Shown here: positions 54,250 to 64,000 of the stretch, piece after piece | How the letters are laid out: every line of letters begins with the position of its first letter | Numbering within the stretch: position 1 is the stretch's first letter | Assembly (NCBI RefSeq): GCF_004526235.1 | Contig: NZ_CP038159.1 | Span: 1,674,001 to 1,738,000, forward strand | From: Sphingobacterium sp. CZ-2 | GTDB taxonomy: Bacteria > Bacteroidota > Bacteroidia > Sphingobacteriales > Sphingobacteriaceae | Reading direction: 5' to 3' | Length of the DNA: 64,000 nucleotides | The notes under the pieces: model-generated | The model's database searches: none | What the model was told of the DNA's origin: nothing | The model's input: the letters and a program-made list of their open reading frames with translations, nothing else | Program-made: the position numbers and the translations under genes

Positions 54250-55635
54250 TTATTTTTTTCCAATGAAAGTATCATCGTCAATGTCCGCCCCGTCTTTGAT
54301 CCAGTCTCCTAAGAAACGAGATAACCAACCTTCTTTTCTGCTTTGACCTTCCGCTATAACTTTAACGTCATCTTTGGATTTTTCTTTCCCTGCAACCGGA
54401 GTTTTTCTTGTCGTTCTCTCCTCGTCGCGCTTCTCTTCTTCCTCGATAGACTGAATACCTTTGATCAATAAACCGATACCTGTTGCATACAATGGGCTCT
54501 TCAATTCATCGAATGCCTGTTTGTTCAACATATCTGTTTTTGCCAAGTATTCGTTCGGATAACCGATACGGCAATCGATACCTGTGATGTACTCCACCAA
54601 CTGAACCAAATGTTTCAATTGTGCACCACCACCCGTGATCACAATACCTGCGATCAATTTATCTTCATAGCCCGAAGCTTTGATTTCATAATATACATGC
54701 TCGATGATCTCTTCCATTCTTGCCTGAATGATATAGGCTAAATTTTTAACAGAAATCTCCTTTGGCTCTCTTCCACGGATACCAGGTACACAGATCACCT
54801 CGTTATCCTTGTTTTCATCTGCCAAAGCCGAACCATAACGAACCTTCAATTGCTCCGCTTGATTACGTAATACCGAACATCCCTGACGGATATCTTCCGT
54901 TACGATGTTACCTCCCAAAGGAATAACCGCTGTATGACGGATGATACCTTCATGGAAGATCGCTACATCCGTAGTACCTCCACCGATATCCACCAATACC
55001 ACACCAGCTGTTTTTTCTTCTTCATCCAATACAGCTTCTGAAGATGCCAATGGTTCCAAGATCAGTTCCGATACCTCAAGGTCAGAATTATCTACACAAC
55101 GTTTGATGTTCTTGATATCGGTTACACGACCCGAGATGATGTGGAAGTTTGCTTCTACGCGTCTTCCCGCCATACCGATCGGTTCTTTGATACCAGGCTC
55201 ATTGTCGATGGTGAACTCCTGTGGTAAAACATGGATGATCTCCTCTCCTGGAGGCAATACCAATTTATACATGTCCGAAATCAAACGTTCGATGTCGATC
55301 CGTCCGATTTCATCATCGTCGTTCTTGGTCAAGATACCACGGTGTTGAATACTTTTGATGTGTTGTCCGGCAATACCTACGTTTACCACTTTGATGTCAA
55401 CGTTGGATTGTCCTTCGGCCACTGCCACTGCTTCGCGGATGCTGGTTACCGTTTTTTGGATGTTGGCAACGACACCACGGTTCACTCCTGCAGATTCTGC
55501 TTTCCCTACACCCAATAATTCCACCTTGTTAGCACCACTACGACGACCAACCGTTACGCAGATCTTCGTGGTACCGATATCCAATCCGACAATGATTGGA
55601 TTCTCTTTTTCATTTTCTGTAATTCTAGGTTTCAT
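54250..55635 (-). CDS. ftsA: Cell division protein FtsA
   Basis: Actin-like ATPase that tethers FtsZ filaments to the membrane. ATPase motifs are GLDIGTTKICVTVG and VVLVDIGGGTTDVAIFHEG, with the SHS2/1C insertion (GREPKEISVKN in the later subdomain) and IAGIVITGGGAQLKHL. The C-terminus ends with an amphipathic segment containing GWLSRFLGDWI, the membrane-targeting helix. It is 461 residues, slightly longer than E. coli FtsA because of a charged linker (RTTRKTPVAGKEKSKDD). Confidence 0.96.
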   Translation of the reverse strand: MKPRITENEKENPIIVGLDIGTTKICVTVGRRSGANKVELLGVGKAESAGVNRGVVANIQKTVTSIREAVAVAEGQSNVDIKVVNVGIAGQHIKSIQHRGILTKNDDDEIGRIDIERLISDMYKLVLPPGEEIIHVLPQEFTIDNEPGIKEPIGMAGRRVEANFHIISGRVTDIKNIKRCVDNSDLEVSELILEPLASSEAVLDEEEKTAGVVLVDIGGGTTDVAIFHEGIIRHTAVIPLGGNIVTEDIRQGCSVLRNQAEQLKVRYGSALADENKDNEVICVPGIRGREPKEISVKNLAYIIQARMEEIIEHVYYEIKASGYEDKLIAGIVITGGGAQLKHLVQLVEYITGIDCRIGYPNEYLAKTDMLNKQAFDELKSPLYATGIGLLIKGIQSIEEEEKRDEERTTRKTPVAGKEKSKDDVKVIAEGQSRKEGWLSRFLGDWIKDGADIDDDTFIGKK

Positions 55636-55691
55636 ATGCTGTGTTTGATGCTGTATATTATAATTCCTTTTTTTCTCCTTTGTTTGTCTGC

Positions 55692-56531
55692 TTAACGCAT
55701 TAAGTTGTCTTTATTTATTTTCATCTGTAAGCTGTCCATAAACCACTCTCCTTTTCGCTCACAAATGATCTGACCACCATACTTTACATTCACCTTACTG
55801 TAGGCATCATTACCTACTTTTGGAAGGATATGGGTATAGAACTTGGTCAACCTATCCAGTTTATAACTCAATGAATCGGCATTCCCTATTACCAACTGCT
55901 GGTCTCCAACACGCGGCACAATCTCGATATCCCGCTCATTGTTCACATAGAGCTGCACAATCTGGTTAGACCATAATTCATCGTTTTTCGTTTGCTCCAC
56001 CACTTTGATCAAATCCTTTACAGCTTTTGTCTGAACCGGTTCCAAGGATTTCTTATAGCCTTCGCCGATAAACCCGTTCGCAACCATCACATGCGGAACA
56101 TACTTCAAGGTTACCGGAATCTTTTGATTCTTGGAATCCACATAGTATTCCTGTCCATTCTGGTTGATCACGCGTAGCACAACTTCCCGTTGCATCACCT
56201 GTACTTTCATGGTTCCATCCATATCCATATGTACATCGGCTTCCGACACATATGGCGATCTCCTTAACTCGGTTTCGATCTTTTGTAGAGGGATCTCGTT
56301 CAATGGTCTTCCCACTACACGGCCGAATTTCTCCTGGATCATCGAAGTAATATCCGTCTGGTCGATAAAAGTCTCCTTTCCTTCGACCATCACTTTCAAG
56401 GCCGAGCACACCTGAACCTGATCCTTTTTATTGACCAGACTCATCAACATGCCCACCCCTACCAGCGCAACAATGCTTAGGAAGAAGTAGCCGACCTGAC
56501 GCCATTTGATATTTCTTATTTTATCCAACAT
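55692..56531 (-). CDS. ftsQ: Cell division protein FtsQ/DivIB
   Basis: A bitopic inner-membrane divisome protein of 279 residues. It has a short cytoplasmic tail, one transmembrane helix (VGYFFLSIVALVGVGMLMSLV), then a POTRA domain (LKVMVEGKETFIDQTDI; LNEIPLQKIETELRRSPYVSEADV) and the FtsQ beta domain (MDMDGTMKVQVMQREVVLRV). ATG 56531 (MLDKIRNIKWRQ) overlaps the murC stop region by 11 bp and is preferred over 56567. Confidence 0.92.
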   Translation of the reverse strand: MLDKIRNIKWRQVGYFFLSIVALVGVGMLMSLVNKKDQVQVCSALKVMVEGKETFIDQTDITSMIQEKFGRVVGRPLNEIPLQKIETELRRSPYVSEADVHMDMDGTMKVQVMQREVVLRVINQNGQEYYVDSKNQKIPVTLKYVPHVMVANGFIGEGYKKSLEPVQTKAVKDLIKVVEQTKNDELWSNQIVQLYVNNERDIEIVPRVGDQQLVIGNADSLSYKLDRLTKFYTHILPKVGNDAYSKVNVKYGGQIICERKGEWFMDSLQMKINKDNLMR

Positions 56532-57876
56532 GTAATACTTCGCTAATCGGTTTAACCAATTTATCAATATCGCCTGCTCCTACAGTAACCACTAATTCTG
56601 GGCTTTCTGCTTTAATGATTTCCAATACCTCTTCTGGGCTTACCAATCTTTTATTCTCCAGATTGATCTTGTCCAATAACCAAGAAGAATCCACTCCTTC
56701 AATAGGCAGCTCCCTTGCCGGATAGATCTCCATTAACAACAACTCATCGGCTAACCCAAGAACTTCCGCAAATCCATCTACAAAATCACGTGTTCTTGTG
56801 AACAGGTGAGGTTGGAAGACCACCGTCAGTTTCTTGTTCGGATATAGCTTCTTCATCGAGGTCAAAAAGGCCCTCAATTCCTCCGGATGATGCGCATAGT
56901 CATCAATATAAATATGTGACGGATTCTTAACGATAAATTCGAAACGTCTTTTAACGCCTGCAAAATTCGATAAGGCCGTACGGATCTTATCCGCTTCGAT
57001 ACCCAACAGATTCGCTACCGTAATCGCAGCAACGGCATTCTCTACATTATGTAATCCCGGGATACCCAGGTGCACATCCTTTAAAATCAAAGTCTCCGAA
57101 TGGTAATCAAAATAAAATTCCCCATCTCTCACGTGTACATTTTCTGCGTAGGCATCACATTTCTCCTCACGGGCATACGTGATGTTTCCTGAAAATGGCA
57201 AACCTTTTTTCACGATCTTATCGCCATCTTCCACCACCCTATCCAAGAATAGTTTAAAGGAAGTGACCAATTCTTCAGGATCTCCATAGATATCCAAGTG
57301 ATCAGCATCCGCCGAAGTAACTATGGCAATATTCGGATGAAGAGTCAAGAAAGAACGATCGTATTCATCGGCTTCCACGACAACCACATTATTATCACCG
57401 AACAATACATTGTTCTGGTAGTTGGTACTGATCCCGCCTAAGAAAGCTGAACAATCATAACCTGAATCTTTCAATATATGGGCAACCATGGTTGATGTTG
57501 TTGTCTTCCCATGGGTACCAGCTACGGCAATCGTAAACCGGCTTGCCGAAATAAACCCTAATACCTGAGATCTTTTGAACAATTCATGACCTTGCTCCAT
57601 AAAGAAGGCTTTAAGCGCCAAATCCTTTGGAATAGCAGGGGTATAGATCAAAAGCGTCTCCTCATTCGCTTCCTTAAAAACAGCCGGAACGGTATTGATA
57701 TCATCGGTATACGTGATATCTAATCCTTCTGCCTCCAAGGTTCTGGTCAACTCGGTAGAGGTACGGTCATACCCTGCCACTTCGCATCCCAAACGACTAA
57801 AATAACGAGCCAATCCGCTCATGCCGATTCCTCCGATGCCCAGTAGGTAAACTCTTTTTATTTTGTCGATATTCAT
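56521..57876 (-). CDS. murC: UDP-N-acetylmuramate--L-alanine ligase
   Basis: Adds L-alanine to UDP-MurNAc. The UDP-binding GIGGIGMSGLARYF, the ATP loop AGTHGKTTTSTM, the EADEYDRSFL metal-site motif and DDYAHHPEELRA are all present in a 451-residue Mur ligase. It precedes ftsQ with a short overlap and follows murG after 4 bp. Confidence 0.96.
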   Translation of the reverse strand: MNIDKIKRVYLLGIGGIGMSGLARYFSRLGCEVAGYDRTSTELTRTLEAEGLDITYTDDINTVPAVFKEANEETLLIYTPAIPKDLALKAFFMEQGHELFKRSQVLGFISASRFTIAVAGTHGKTTTSTMVAHILKDSGYDCSAFLGGISTNYQNNVLFGDNNVVVVEADEYDRSFLTLHPNIAIVTSADADHLDIYGDPEELVTSFKLFLDRVVEDGDKIVKKGLPFSGNITYAREEKCDAYAENVHVRDGEFYFDYHSETLILKDVHLGIPGLHNVENAVAAITVANLLGIEADKIRTALSNFAGVKRRFEFIVKNPSHIYIDDYAHHPEELRAFLTSMKKLYPNKKLTVVFQPHLFTRTRDFVDGFAEVLGLADELLLMEIYPARELPIEGVDSSWLLDKINLENKRLVSPEEVLEIIKAESPELVVTVGAGDIDKLVKPISEVLHVG

Positions 57877-57880
57877 TTCT

Positions 57881-58981
57881 TTATTTTTTTATTAATTCCA
57901 ATACTTCTTTTGCAATGACTTCATCCGCATCCGCCAATGCCAATTTCTTGATCTCTTCGCTCAATTTGACCTGCTTTTCAGGATCAAACAATAGGTTCAG
58001 GATGGTTTCCACCAAATCCGAACCAGCTTGCGCATCCCTGACCATCACCGCCGCATCCTTGTTCACCAGGGCCAAAGCATTTTTGGTCTGATGATCATCC
58101 GAAACATTTGGCGAAGGAACCAGGATAACCGGTTTACCAACCACACATAGTTCAGATATGGTCCCCGCACCAGCTCTTGCCACGATCACATCCGCCGCTG
58201 CATAAGCATAATCCATGCGCTCCAGGAATGGCATCAATTTGATGTTCTCCGGAAGGGAGTCCCCAAATTCTGCTTGCAGCTTCTCATAATAGTAGCTCCC
58301 ACATTGCCAGATCACCTGAATATCCTGTGCGACGAAGGCAGGAATACCTGCTTTGATGCAATCGTTCAGCGTCTTTGCGCCTAAACTACCCCCTGTTACC
58401 AAAACGGTTTTCTTCTTGGCATCCAAGAAGAAAGCATGCATGGCTTCCTCCTTTTTCCCCTCAATAGCCACTGATGACTTACGGATCGGATTTCCTGTCA
58501 ACAAGATCCTATCCTTAGGAAAGAAACGATCCATCCCTTCGTATGCCACGCAGATGCGTTTTGCCTTGGCTCCCAATTTTTTGTTGGTCACCCCAGCAAA
58601 TGAATTCTGCTCCTGGATCACTGTCGGAAGGCCCATCATATTGGCCATCATCAACAAGGGTCCCGACGCATAGCCACCAACACCGATAGCTGCCTCTGCT
58701 TTAAAATCTTTAAGAACTTGCCTTGCTTTCCATAGACTTTTGATCATCTTAAATGGAAGGCTGATGTTTTTCAACATCGATTGTCTATTAATCCCAGCAA
58801 TATCCAATCCGATGATTTCGTATCCTGCTGCTGGAACCCGCTCCATCTCCATCTTACCATTTGCTCCTACAAAAAGGATCTCGGTATCCGGAGCTATATT
58901 TTTTAGCGCATTAGCGATGGCAATCGCCGGGAAAATATGTCCCCCAGTTCCTCCGCCACTAATTATGATTCGATGCGCCAT
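57881..58981 (-). CDS. murG: UDP-N-acetylglucosamine--N-acetylmuramyl-(pentapeptide) pyrophosphoryl-undecaprenol N-acetylglucosamine transferase
   Basis: GT28 glycosyltransferase that converts lipid I to lipid II at the inner face of the membrane. N-terminal SGGGTGGHIFPAIAIA, GVGGYASGPLL, TGGSLGAKTLND and the donor-binding ARAGAGTISEL are visible. Length (366) is normal. It lies between ftsW and murC. Confidence 0.96.
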   Translation of the reverse strand: MAHRIIISGGGTGGHIFPAIAIANALKNIAPDTEILFVGANGKMEMERVPAAGYEIIGLDIAGINRQSMLKNISLPFKMIKSLWKARQVLKDFKAEAAIGVGGYASGPLLMMANMMGLPTVIQEQNSFAGVTNKKLGAKAKRICVAYEGMDRFFPKDRILLTGNPIRKSSVAIEGKKEEAMHAFFLDAKKKTVLVTGGSLGAKTLNDCIKAGIPAFVAQDIQVIWQCGSYYYEKLQAEFGDSLPENIKLMPFLERMDYAYAAADVIVARAGAGTISELCVVGKPVILVPSPNVSDDHQTKNALALVNKDAAVMVRDAQAGSDLVETILNLLFDPEKQVKLSEEIKKLALADADEVIAKEVLELIKK

Positions 58982-58992
58982 CTGTTATGCTA

Positions 58993-60195
58993 TTAAATTG
59001 TACCTACTACTACTTTCTTTGGTGTCCTAACCTTTGCGGGCTCCAATTCTTCCTTGTTCTTGATCTCTTCAATATTTCGGCTCACACTCAAGATGATCCC
59101 CAAAGCGATCGAAGTGAACAAGATGGAAGTACCCCCCATACTGACCAATGGCAAAGGAACCCCAGTAACCGGTCCTAGACCTACGGCCACCGCCATATTC
59201 GCCAAGGCTTGAATGGTCAGACTGAATCCTAGGCCTGCCGCCAGAAAAGCACCGAACGCCCGAGGACTCATGGTCACAATCCGGATGATCCGGTACATCA
59301 AGGCTATGTATAAGAACAAGAGTACTGCGCCTCCAACGGTTCCATATTCTTCAATGATGAACGCGAAAATAAAATCCGAATAAGGGTGTGGTAAGGAATT
59401 CCGCTGAACGGAGTTACCAACGCCTTTTCCGAACATCTCTCCTGTTGCGATGGCAATCTTGGCATTATTCGCTTGGAAGTTTTTATCATCCTGAAAAGAA
59501 GTATTGCCTTCATGTACAGATTCCGTTTGAAAGAACCCTTGTATTCGACTGATATAGGTTGCACGACGTGGTCCTAATAGCATGACCAAGGTCAAGAGCA
59601 CAGCACCACCCATACATACTACGGCTATCTGCTTGAAACTGATCCGACCGATCATCAACAACAACACACTCACACCAAACAGCATCAAAGCGGTTGAAAG
59701 GTTGGCCAAGGCAATCAATACAAAGACTACACAAACCGCACCCATGATCGGAATAAAGGATTTCTTCACATCTTTGATCTCCTCTTGCTTACGGGATAAC
59801 ATCCTTGCCAAAAAAGTGATCAGGGCCAGTTTCGCCAAATCCGAGGTCTGGAACGTCTGGTTGATGATCGGAATGGTCAACCACCTGCTCGCATCATTGA
59901 CCTTACTACCGAATAATAAGGTATATAACAACAATGGAATAGTGATCAACATCAATAATTTGGAAATACCGGCATAATAGCGGTAATCCAGTTTATGGGA
60001 TAGATACATCAGACCAAAACCTGCGGCCACTGTAAAGAAGTGCTTAAACAAATAAATTTCCGTACCCTTTCCTTCTTTGTATGCCAAAGGACCTACCGAG
60101 CTATAAACAGCCAATAGCGACCAAATGGATAACAGGATCACGATGATCCAGATCCATTTATCTCCTTTAAGTTTTGAAAAAATGCGTTCCATCAT
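58993..60195 (-). CDS. ftsW: Peptidoglycan glycosyltransferase FtsW
   Basis: SEDS-family septal peptidoglycan polymerase, 400 residues, about ten transmembrane helices. The signature FIFAFIIEEYGTVGG and the C-terminal TGVPLPLVSMGGTSILFTSIALG loop are clear; the essential aspartate-bearing region KNFQANNAKIAIATGEMFGKG is also typical. RodA is excluded by its place between murD and murG. Confidence 0.93.
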   Translation of the reverse strand: MMERIFSKLKGDKWIWIIVILLSIWSLLAVYSSVGPLAYKEGKGTEIYLFKHFFTVAAGFGLMYLSHKLDYRYYAGISKLLMLITIPLLLYTLLFGSKVNDASRWLTIPIINQTFQTSDLAKLALITFLARMLSRKQEEIKDVKKSFIPIMGAVCVVFVLIALANLSTALMLFGVSVLLLMIGRISFKQIAVVCMGGAVLLTLVMLLGPRRATYISRIQGFFQTESVHEGNTSFQDDKNFQANNAKIAIATGEMFGKGVGNSVQRNSLPHPYSDFIFAFIIEEYGTVGGAVLLFLYIALMYRIIRIVTMSPRAFGAFLAAGLGFSLTIQALANMAVAVGLGPVTGVPLPLVSMGGTSILFTSIALGIILSVSRNIEEIKNKEELEPAKVRTPKKVVVGTI

Positions 60196-60206
60196 AAATC
60201 TTAATT

Positions 60207-61580
60207 TTATAAGTGCATTACTGCATCCTTAAATTGTTCGCCGCGATCTTCATAATTCTTGAACCAGTCAAAGCTCGCACATGCCGGCGATAACAATACC
60301 GTATCTCCTTTTTTCGCTAGATGCGAAGCAATCTGTACCGCATCGCTCATAGAAGCTGAATTCACGATCACATCGGTATCATCCTCAAAAGCCTCATGGA
60401 TACGACCAGTATCTTTACCGATACAGATGATCGCTTTCACTTTGGATTTTACCAAATCACGTAACATTTCGTAATCATTTCCTTTGTCCACTCCACCCAT
60501 GATCAACACGATCTCCGTGCTGAAACTTTCCAAAGCATACCAAACCGAATTCACGTTCGTCGCTTTCGAATCATTGATGTAATTGACCCCACCGATGCAG
60601 GCAACATGCTCTAAGCGATGCTCTACATTTACAAAAGAACCCATACTTTCCTTCATCGTCTGGTTACGGAGTTCCTGTACTTTGGCTACTAAACCTGCGG
60701 CACTGTTGTTGTAAACATTGTGTCTGCCCTGCAGTGATAATTCTTCAATATTCATGGTAAAAGCTTCTCTATTTGGTACTAAAATGTTCAAGTTCTTGTC
60801 GGCATCCACAAAGGCACCTATGCTTAATTCCCCCTCTTGGGTGAAAGGCAGGTATTGCGCTGCTGTGGGATGTTTATCCAGGGCAGCAACTGTTTCTGCA
60901 TCATCCTGGCAATAGATGAAATAATCTTCTGCTCGTTGGTTCTGAACCATTCGGAACTTAGAAGCCACATAATTCTCCATCTTATAATCGTACCTGTCCA
61001 AATGGTCAGGCGTAATGTTCAATATAACCGCTACATCAGCGCGGAAATGGTACATATCGTCCAACATGAAACTGCTGATCTCCAATACATAGCTATCATG
61101 TTGTTCCCTTGCTACCTGTAAGGCAAAGCTGTTCCCGATATTACCCGCAAGCCCAACGTTCAACCCTCCTTGCTTCAATACATGATAGGTTAATAAGGTG
61201 GTCGTTGTTTTACCATTGGAACCCGTGATACAGAATAATTTAGCATCGGTATACTGTGCCGCGAATTCAATTTCCGAGATGATCGGTTTTCCCATTCCAC
61301 GCAATTGCTTGATCAATGGCGCTTTTTCAGGAATACCTGGGCTCTTGACGATCAGGTCTGCATTGACGATCAGGTCTTCGGTATGTTGACCCGACTCAAA
61401 TGCGATCCCTTCTTCCTGAAGCATATTCAGGTATTTCTCAGAAATAGTACCCATGTCCGAAACAAAGACATCAAAGCCTTTATCCTTCCCAAGGATGGCA
61501 GCTCCCACGCCGCTCTCTCCTGCGCCAAGAATCACTAGGCGTCCAGACTGTGGGTAATAGGTATGTGCAATGTTCGACAT
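60207..61580 (-). CDS. murD: UDP-N-acetylmuramoylalanine--D-glutamate ligase
   Basis: Adds D-glutamate to UDP-MurNAc-L-Ala. GAGESGVGAAILGKDKG forms the UDP site, ITGSNGKTTTTLL the ATP loop, then ITPDHLDRYDYKMENY and YINDSKATNVNSVWYALES. 457 residues. It lies 11 bp upstream of ftsW and 4 bp after mraY. Confidence 0.96.
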   Translation of the reverse strand: MSNIAHTYYPQSGRLVILGAGESGVGAAILGKDKGFDVFVSDMGTISEKYLNMLQEEGIAFESGQHTEDLIVNADLIVKSPGIPEKAPLIKQLRGMGKPIISEIEFAAQYTDAKLFCITGSNGKTTTTLLTYHVLKQGGLNVGLAGNIGNSFALQVAREQHDSYVLEISSFMLDDMYHFRADVAVILNITPDHLDRYDYKMENYVASKFRMVQNQRAEDYFIYCQDDAETVAALDKHPTAAQYLPFTQEGELSIGAFVDADKNLNILVPNREAFTMNIEELSLQGRHNVYNNSAAGLVAKVQELRNQTMKESMGSFVNVEHRLEHVACIGGVNYINDSKATNVNSVWYALESFSTEIVLIMGGVDKGNDYEMLRDLVKSKVKAIICIGKDTGRIHEAFEDDTDVIVNSASMSDAVQIASHLAKKGDTVLLSPACASFDWFKNYEDRGEQFKDAVMHL

Positions 61581-61584
61581 CTGC

Positions 61585-62829
61585 TTATCTCACTTTCAAG
61601 GTTACTACCGTAATAATGGCCAAGATGATCGACACGATTAAAAATCGGGTAACGATCTTGGACTCATGATATCCTTTTTTCTGATAATGGTGATGCAAAG
61701 GCGACATCAAAAAGATGCGTCTTCCTTCACCGAATTTCTTTTTCGTGTATTTGAAATAGGAAACCTGAAGGATAACCGACAAGCTTTCCAACAAGAAAAT
61801 TCCACATAAAACCGGGATCAATAATTCCTTACGGATCAGGATGGCAAAGGCAGCAATAATACCACCGATGGTCAAACTACCGGTATCCCCCATGAACACC
61901 TGTGCCGGATAGGCATTGTACCACAAGAAACCGGTACATGCTCCAACAAAAGCGCCTGCAAAGATTACCAGCTCTCCAGAATTCGGAATGTACATGATGT
62001 TCAGGTAATCCGAAAAGATGATGTTACCAGATACGTAGGCTAGGATCGCCAAGGTAATCCCGATGATGGCGGAGGTTCCTGTAGCCAACCCATCAATACC
62101 ATCAGTTAGGTTCGCCCCATTGGAAACTGCCGTAACAATCAGGACCACAACCACCAAAAACAGGCAGAAGGTAATCCATACATTATTCAGTCCGAACACA
62201 TCCAACACTTTGGCATAATCAAACTCGTTGTTCTTATACAAAGGAATATTGGTCTTCGTGGATTTTACGTTTTCGGCATAAGTCTTCTCCCCTGTTGACG
62301 GATTGATGATCACTTCCACCGGTCTTGAAGACGAAGGGTTGGAAACCGTTTGGCGAACTACGATATCCGGATGGAAATACATCGTCACCGCGATCAACAC
62401 GCCCAAACCTACTTGACCAATCACTTTGAAACGACCGGCCAATCCTTCTTTATTCTTACGGAATACCTTGATATAATCATCCAAGAAACCGATAGCTCCC
62501 ATCCATACGGTGGTGATGATCATTAAAAGCACATAGATATTATCCAACTTGGCAAATAACAAGGTTGGAATTAGAATACCTGCAATGATGATCAATCCAC
62601 CCATGGTAGGTGTTCCTTGCTTTTTCTTTTCCCCTTCTAGACCCAGATCACGGATCGTTTCGCCAACTTGTTTCTGATGCAACAAGCGGATCAAACGGCT
62701 ACCATAAACGGTGGTGATAATTAACGATACAATAACTGCCATGGCCGTCCGGAAGGAGATAAACTGGAAAAGTCCAGCTCCAGGGATATGAATATGCTCA
62801 TTAAGCCAAGTGAATAAATAGTATAACAT
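61585..62829 (-). CDS. mraY: Phospho-N-acetylmuramoyl-pentapeptide-transferase
   Basis: Transfers phospho-MurNAc-pentapeptide to undecaprenyl phosphate, making lipid I. Ten predicted transmembrane helices; [39 protein letters not shown] and [11 protein letters not shown] catalytic motifs and the HHHYQKKG histidine loop are all present. At 414 residues it is about 50 longer than E. coli MraY, due to an extra loop ([20 protein letters not shown]) after the fifth motif region, a feature common in Bacteroidota. Confidence 0.96.
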   Translation of the reverse strand: MLYYLFTWLNEHIHIPGAGLFQFISFRTAMAVIVSLIITTVYGSRLIRLLHQKQVGETIRDLGLEGEKKKQGTPTMGGLIIIAGILIPTLLFAKLDNIYVLLMIITTVWMGAIGFLDDYIKVFRKNKEGLAGRFKVIGQVGLGVLIAVTMYFHPDIVVRQTVSNPSSSRPVEVIINPSTGEKTYAENVKSTKTNIPLYKNNEFDYAKVLDVFGLNNVWITFCLFLVVVVLIVTAVSNGANLTDGIDGLATGTSAIIGITLAILAYVSGNIIFSDYLNIMYIPNSGELVIFAGAFVGACTGFLWYNAYPAQVFMGDTGSLTIGGIIAAFAILIRKELLIPVLCGIFLLESLSVILQVSYFKYTKKKFGEGRRIFLMSPLHHHYQKKGYHESKIVTRFLIVSIILAIITVVTLKVR

Positions 62830-62833
62830 CCGT

Positions 62834-64000
62834 TTAGTTATGTTCGTTAAAAATTTTAATTAATTCTTCCTTATCATCAAAATGGTTCTTTACCCCATTG
62901 ATTTCCTGGTATTTCTCATGTCCCTTACCAGCCACTAGAATCACATCTCCTTCTTGTGCCAAATGAAAAGCAGCACGGATAGCTTCTCTACGGTCGGTAA
63001 TGGAAAACACATTTTTCTTTTTATCGGTAGGCACGCCGGTTTCCATTTCCTTGATGATCGCTGCTGGATCTTCGGATCTTGGATTATCAGAGGTTAGGAT
63101 CACCTTATCGCTAAGGCGACAAGCCACTTCAGCCATTTCCGGGCGTTTGGTCCTATCTCGATCACCACCACATCCCAACACGGTAAAAACCTGTTGTCCA
63201 GCTTGACGGAGTTCATTGATGGTTTCCAATACATTCTCTACTGCATCCGGTGTATGGGCATAATCCACGATAGCCACTACGCCATTTTTAGCTTTCAAAG
63301 TTTCAAAACGACCTTCGGCACCCGCAATCTCCGAAAGTGCGGTCAACACTTTCATGGTCTCCTGCTCCAACAGGATAGCCGCACCATAAACCGCCAATAA
63401 ATTATAGGCATTAAAATGTCCTACCAATTTCACCCACAGTTCGTGCTGATCGATCTGCAACAGCATTCCATCAAAATGGCTTTCCAAAATCTTGGCTTTG
63501 AAATCCGCCATTTGGTGTAGGCCATATGTTTTGCGGTGCGCAAAAGTATTCTGAAGCATCACCTGACCATTTTTATCATCGATATTGGTCAAGGCAAATG
63601 CAAATCTGTCTAAGTCATCAAAGAATTTCTTCTTCGCTTTAATATAGTTGGCGAAAGTGCCGTGGAAATCCAAATGATCGTGGGTAATATTGCTGAATAT
63701 CCCACCTGCAAAACGCAGACCTGCGATTCGCTGCTGAACTACCGCATGCGAGCTGACCTCCATAAAACAATAGTCACATCCATCCATCAACATCTCCTGC
63801 AATAAAGCATTGAGGGAAATAGGATCCGGAGTGGTATGGGTGGAGGCAATGATGCGATCCCCAATCTGGTTCTGCACTGTCGACAATAAACCCACATGGT
63901 AACCCAATTTTCCAAAAAGATTGAAAAGCAAGGTCGCAATGGTCGTTTTACCATTGGTACCGGTTACCCCTACCAATTTTAGTTTATGGGAAGGATTGCC
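62834..64000 (-). CDS. murE: UDP-N-acetylmuramoyl-L-alanyl-D-glutamate--2,6-diaminopimelate ligase (5' end outside window)
   Basis: Adds the third residue of the peptidoglycan stem peptide. The visible 388 residues begin inside the protein, just before the ATP loop [16 protein letters not shown], and include the UDP-MurNAc site [18 protein letters not shown] and [11 protein letters not shown]. The DNPRSEDP motif is diagnostic for meso-diaminopimelate rather than lysine. About 100 N-terminal residues lie beyond the window edge. It is 4 bp upstream of mraY in the dcw cluster. Confidence 0.95.
   Translation of the reverse strand, partial: GNPSHKLKLVGVTGTNGKTTIATLLFNLFGKLGYHVGLLSTVQNQIGDRIIASTHTTPDPISLNALLQEMLMDGCDYCFMEVSSHAVVQQRIAGLRFAGGIFSNITHDHLDFHGTFANYIKAKKKFFDDLDRFAFALTNIDDKNGQVMLQNTFAHRKTYGLHQMADFKAKILESHFDGMLLQIDQHELWVKLVGHFNAYNLLAVYGAAILLEQETMKVLTALSEIAGAEGRFETLKAKNGVVAIVDYAHTPDAVENVLETINELRQAGQQVFTVLGCGGDRDRTKRPEMAEVACRLSDKVILTSDNPRSEDPAAIIKEMETGVPTDKKKNVFSITDRREAIRAAFHLAQEGDVILVAGKGHEKYQEINGVKNHFDDKEELIKIFNEHN

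Overview
The window is a chromosomal segment of a Bacteroidota bacterium, most likely a member of the Sphingobacteriaceae (Sphingobacterium/Pedobacter type). Three things point there. Many promoters match the phylum-specific -33 TTG / -7 TAnnTTTG pattern. The gene content includes a 61-residue H1-like histone, a very large alpha-2-macroglobulin, a ComEA-like helix-hairpin-helix protein with a barrel-like body, and a FtsZ with a long tail. The division cluster also has the Bacteroidota gene order. Nearly all of it is core genome. I see no rRNA, tRNA, CRISPR array, prophage, integrase or IS transposase.

Layout. 1-6.3 kb: two BadF/BadG-type sugar kinase paralogues (the first cut by the window edge), an MBL-fold hydrolase with YbaB, thymidine kinase and a glutathione-peroxidase-like protein. 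6.4-10.7 kb: a secreted M14 metallopeptidase and a PagL-like outer-membrane lipid A deacylase. 10.8-15.2 kb: envelope genes, with ddl divergent from a PASTA protein-mltG-thioesterase-yihY operon. 15.2-20.5 kb: a hybrid histidine kinase, rpsA and a two-domain rhodanese. 20.8-28.5 kb: a complete histidine-degradation operon (hutH-hutI-hutU-hutG, then a pirin) divergent from its probable LysR regulator, with a TATCAA/TTGATA operator between them. 28.8-34.7 kb: a 1972-residue alpha-2-macroglobulin with a TonB-plug-like segment inserted. 35-37.3 kb: a membrane pyrophosphatase. 37.4-43.3 kb: an overlapping operon (HhH barrel-like protein, ComEC, RecQ) that looks like a DNA uptake and processing unit. 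43.9-52.3 kb: gyrB, an OmpH-like lipoprotein, corA, rpmH-rnpA-yidD-tsaB, mscL, an orphan response regulator, a sugar-phosphate isomerase-like gene and the histone-like gene. 52.4-64 kb: the dcw cluster ftsZ-ftsA-ftsQ-murC-murG-ftsW-murD-mraY-murE on the minus strand; murE runs off the right edge.

The most unusual signal is not a gene. Six intergenic loci (about 0.6, 4.7, 20.6, 28.6, 34.9 and 43.7 kb) each carry a long palindrome whose arms begin CGTCATTGCGAGG and run to GAAGCAATCTTT. In five of six a second palindrome (ATGTCATCCTGAG ... GAAGGATCT) sits inside the first. All lie just after gene 3' ends, often within 2-10 bp of stop codons. At five of them the top strand changes from G-rich on the left to C-rich on the right even where both neighbours point the same way, and short tandem duplications cluster beside them. 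Together these suggest a mobile or break-prone element family shaping the neighbouring genes.
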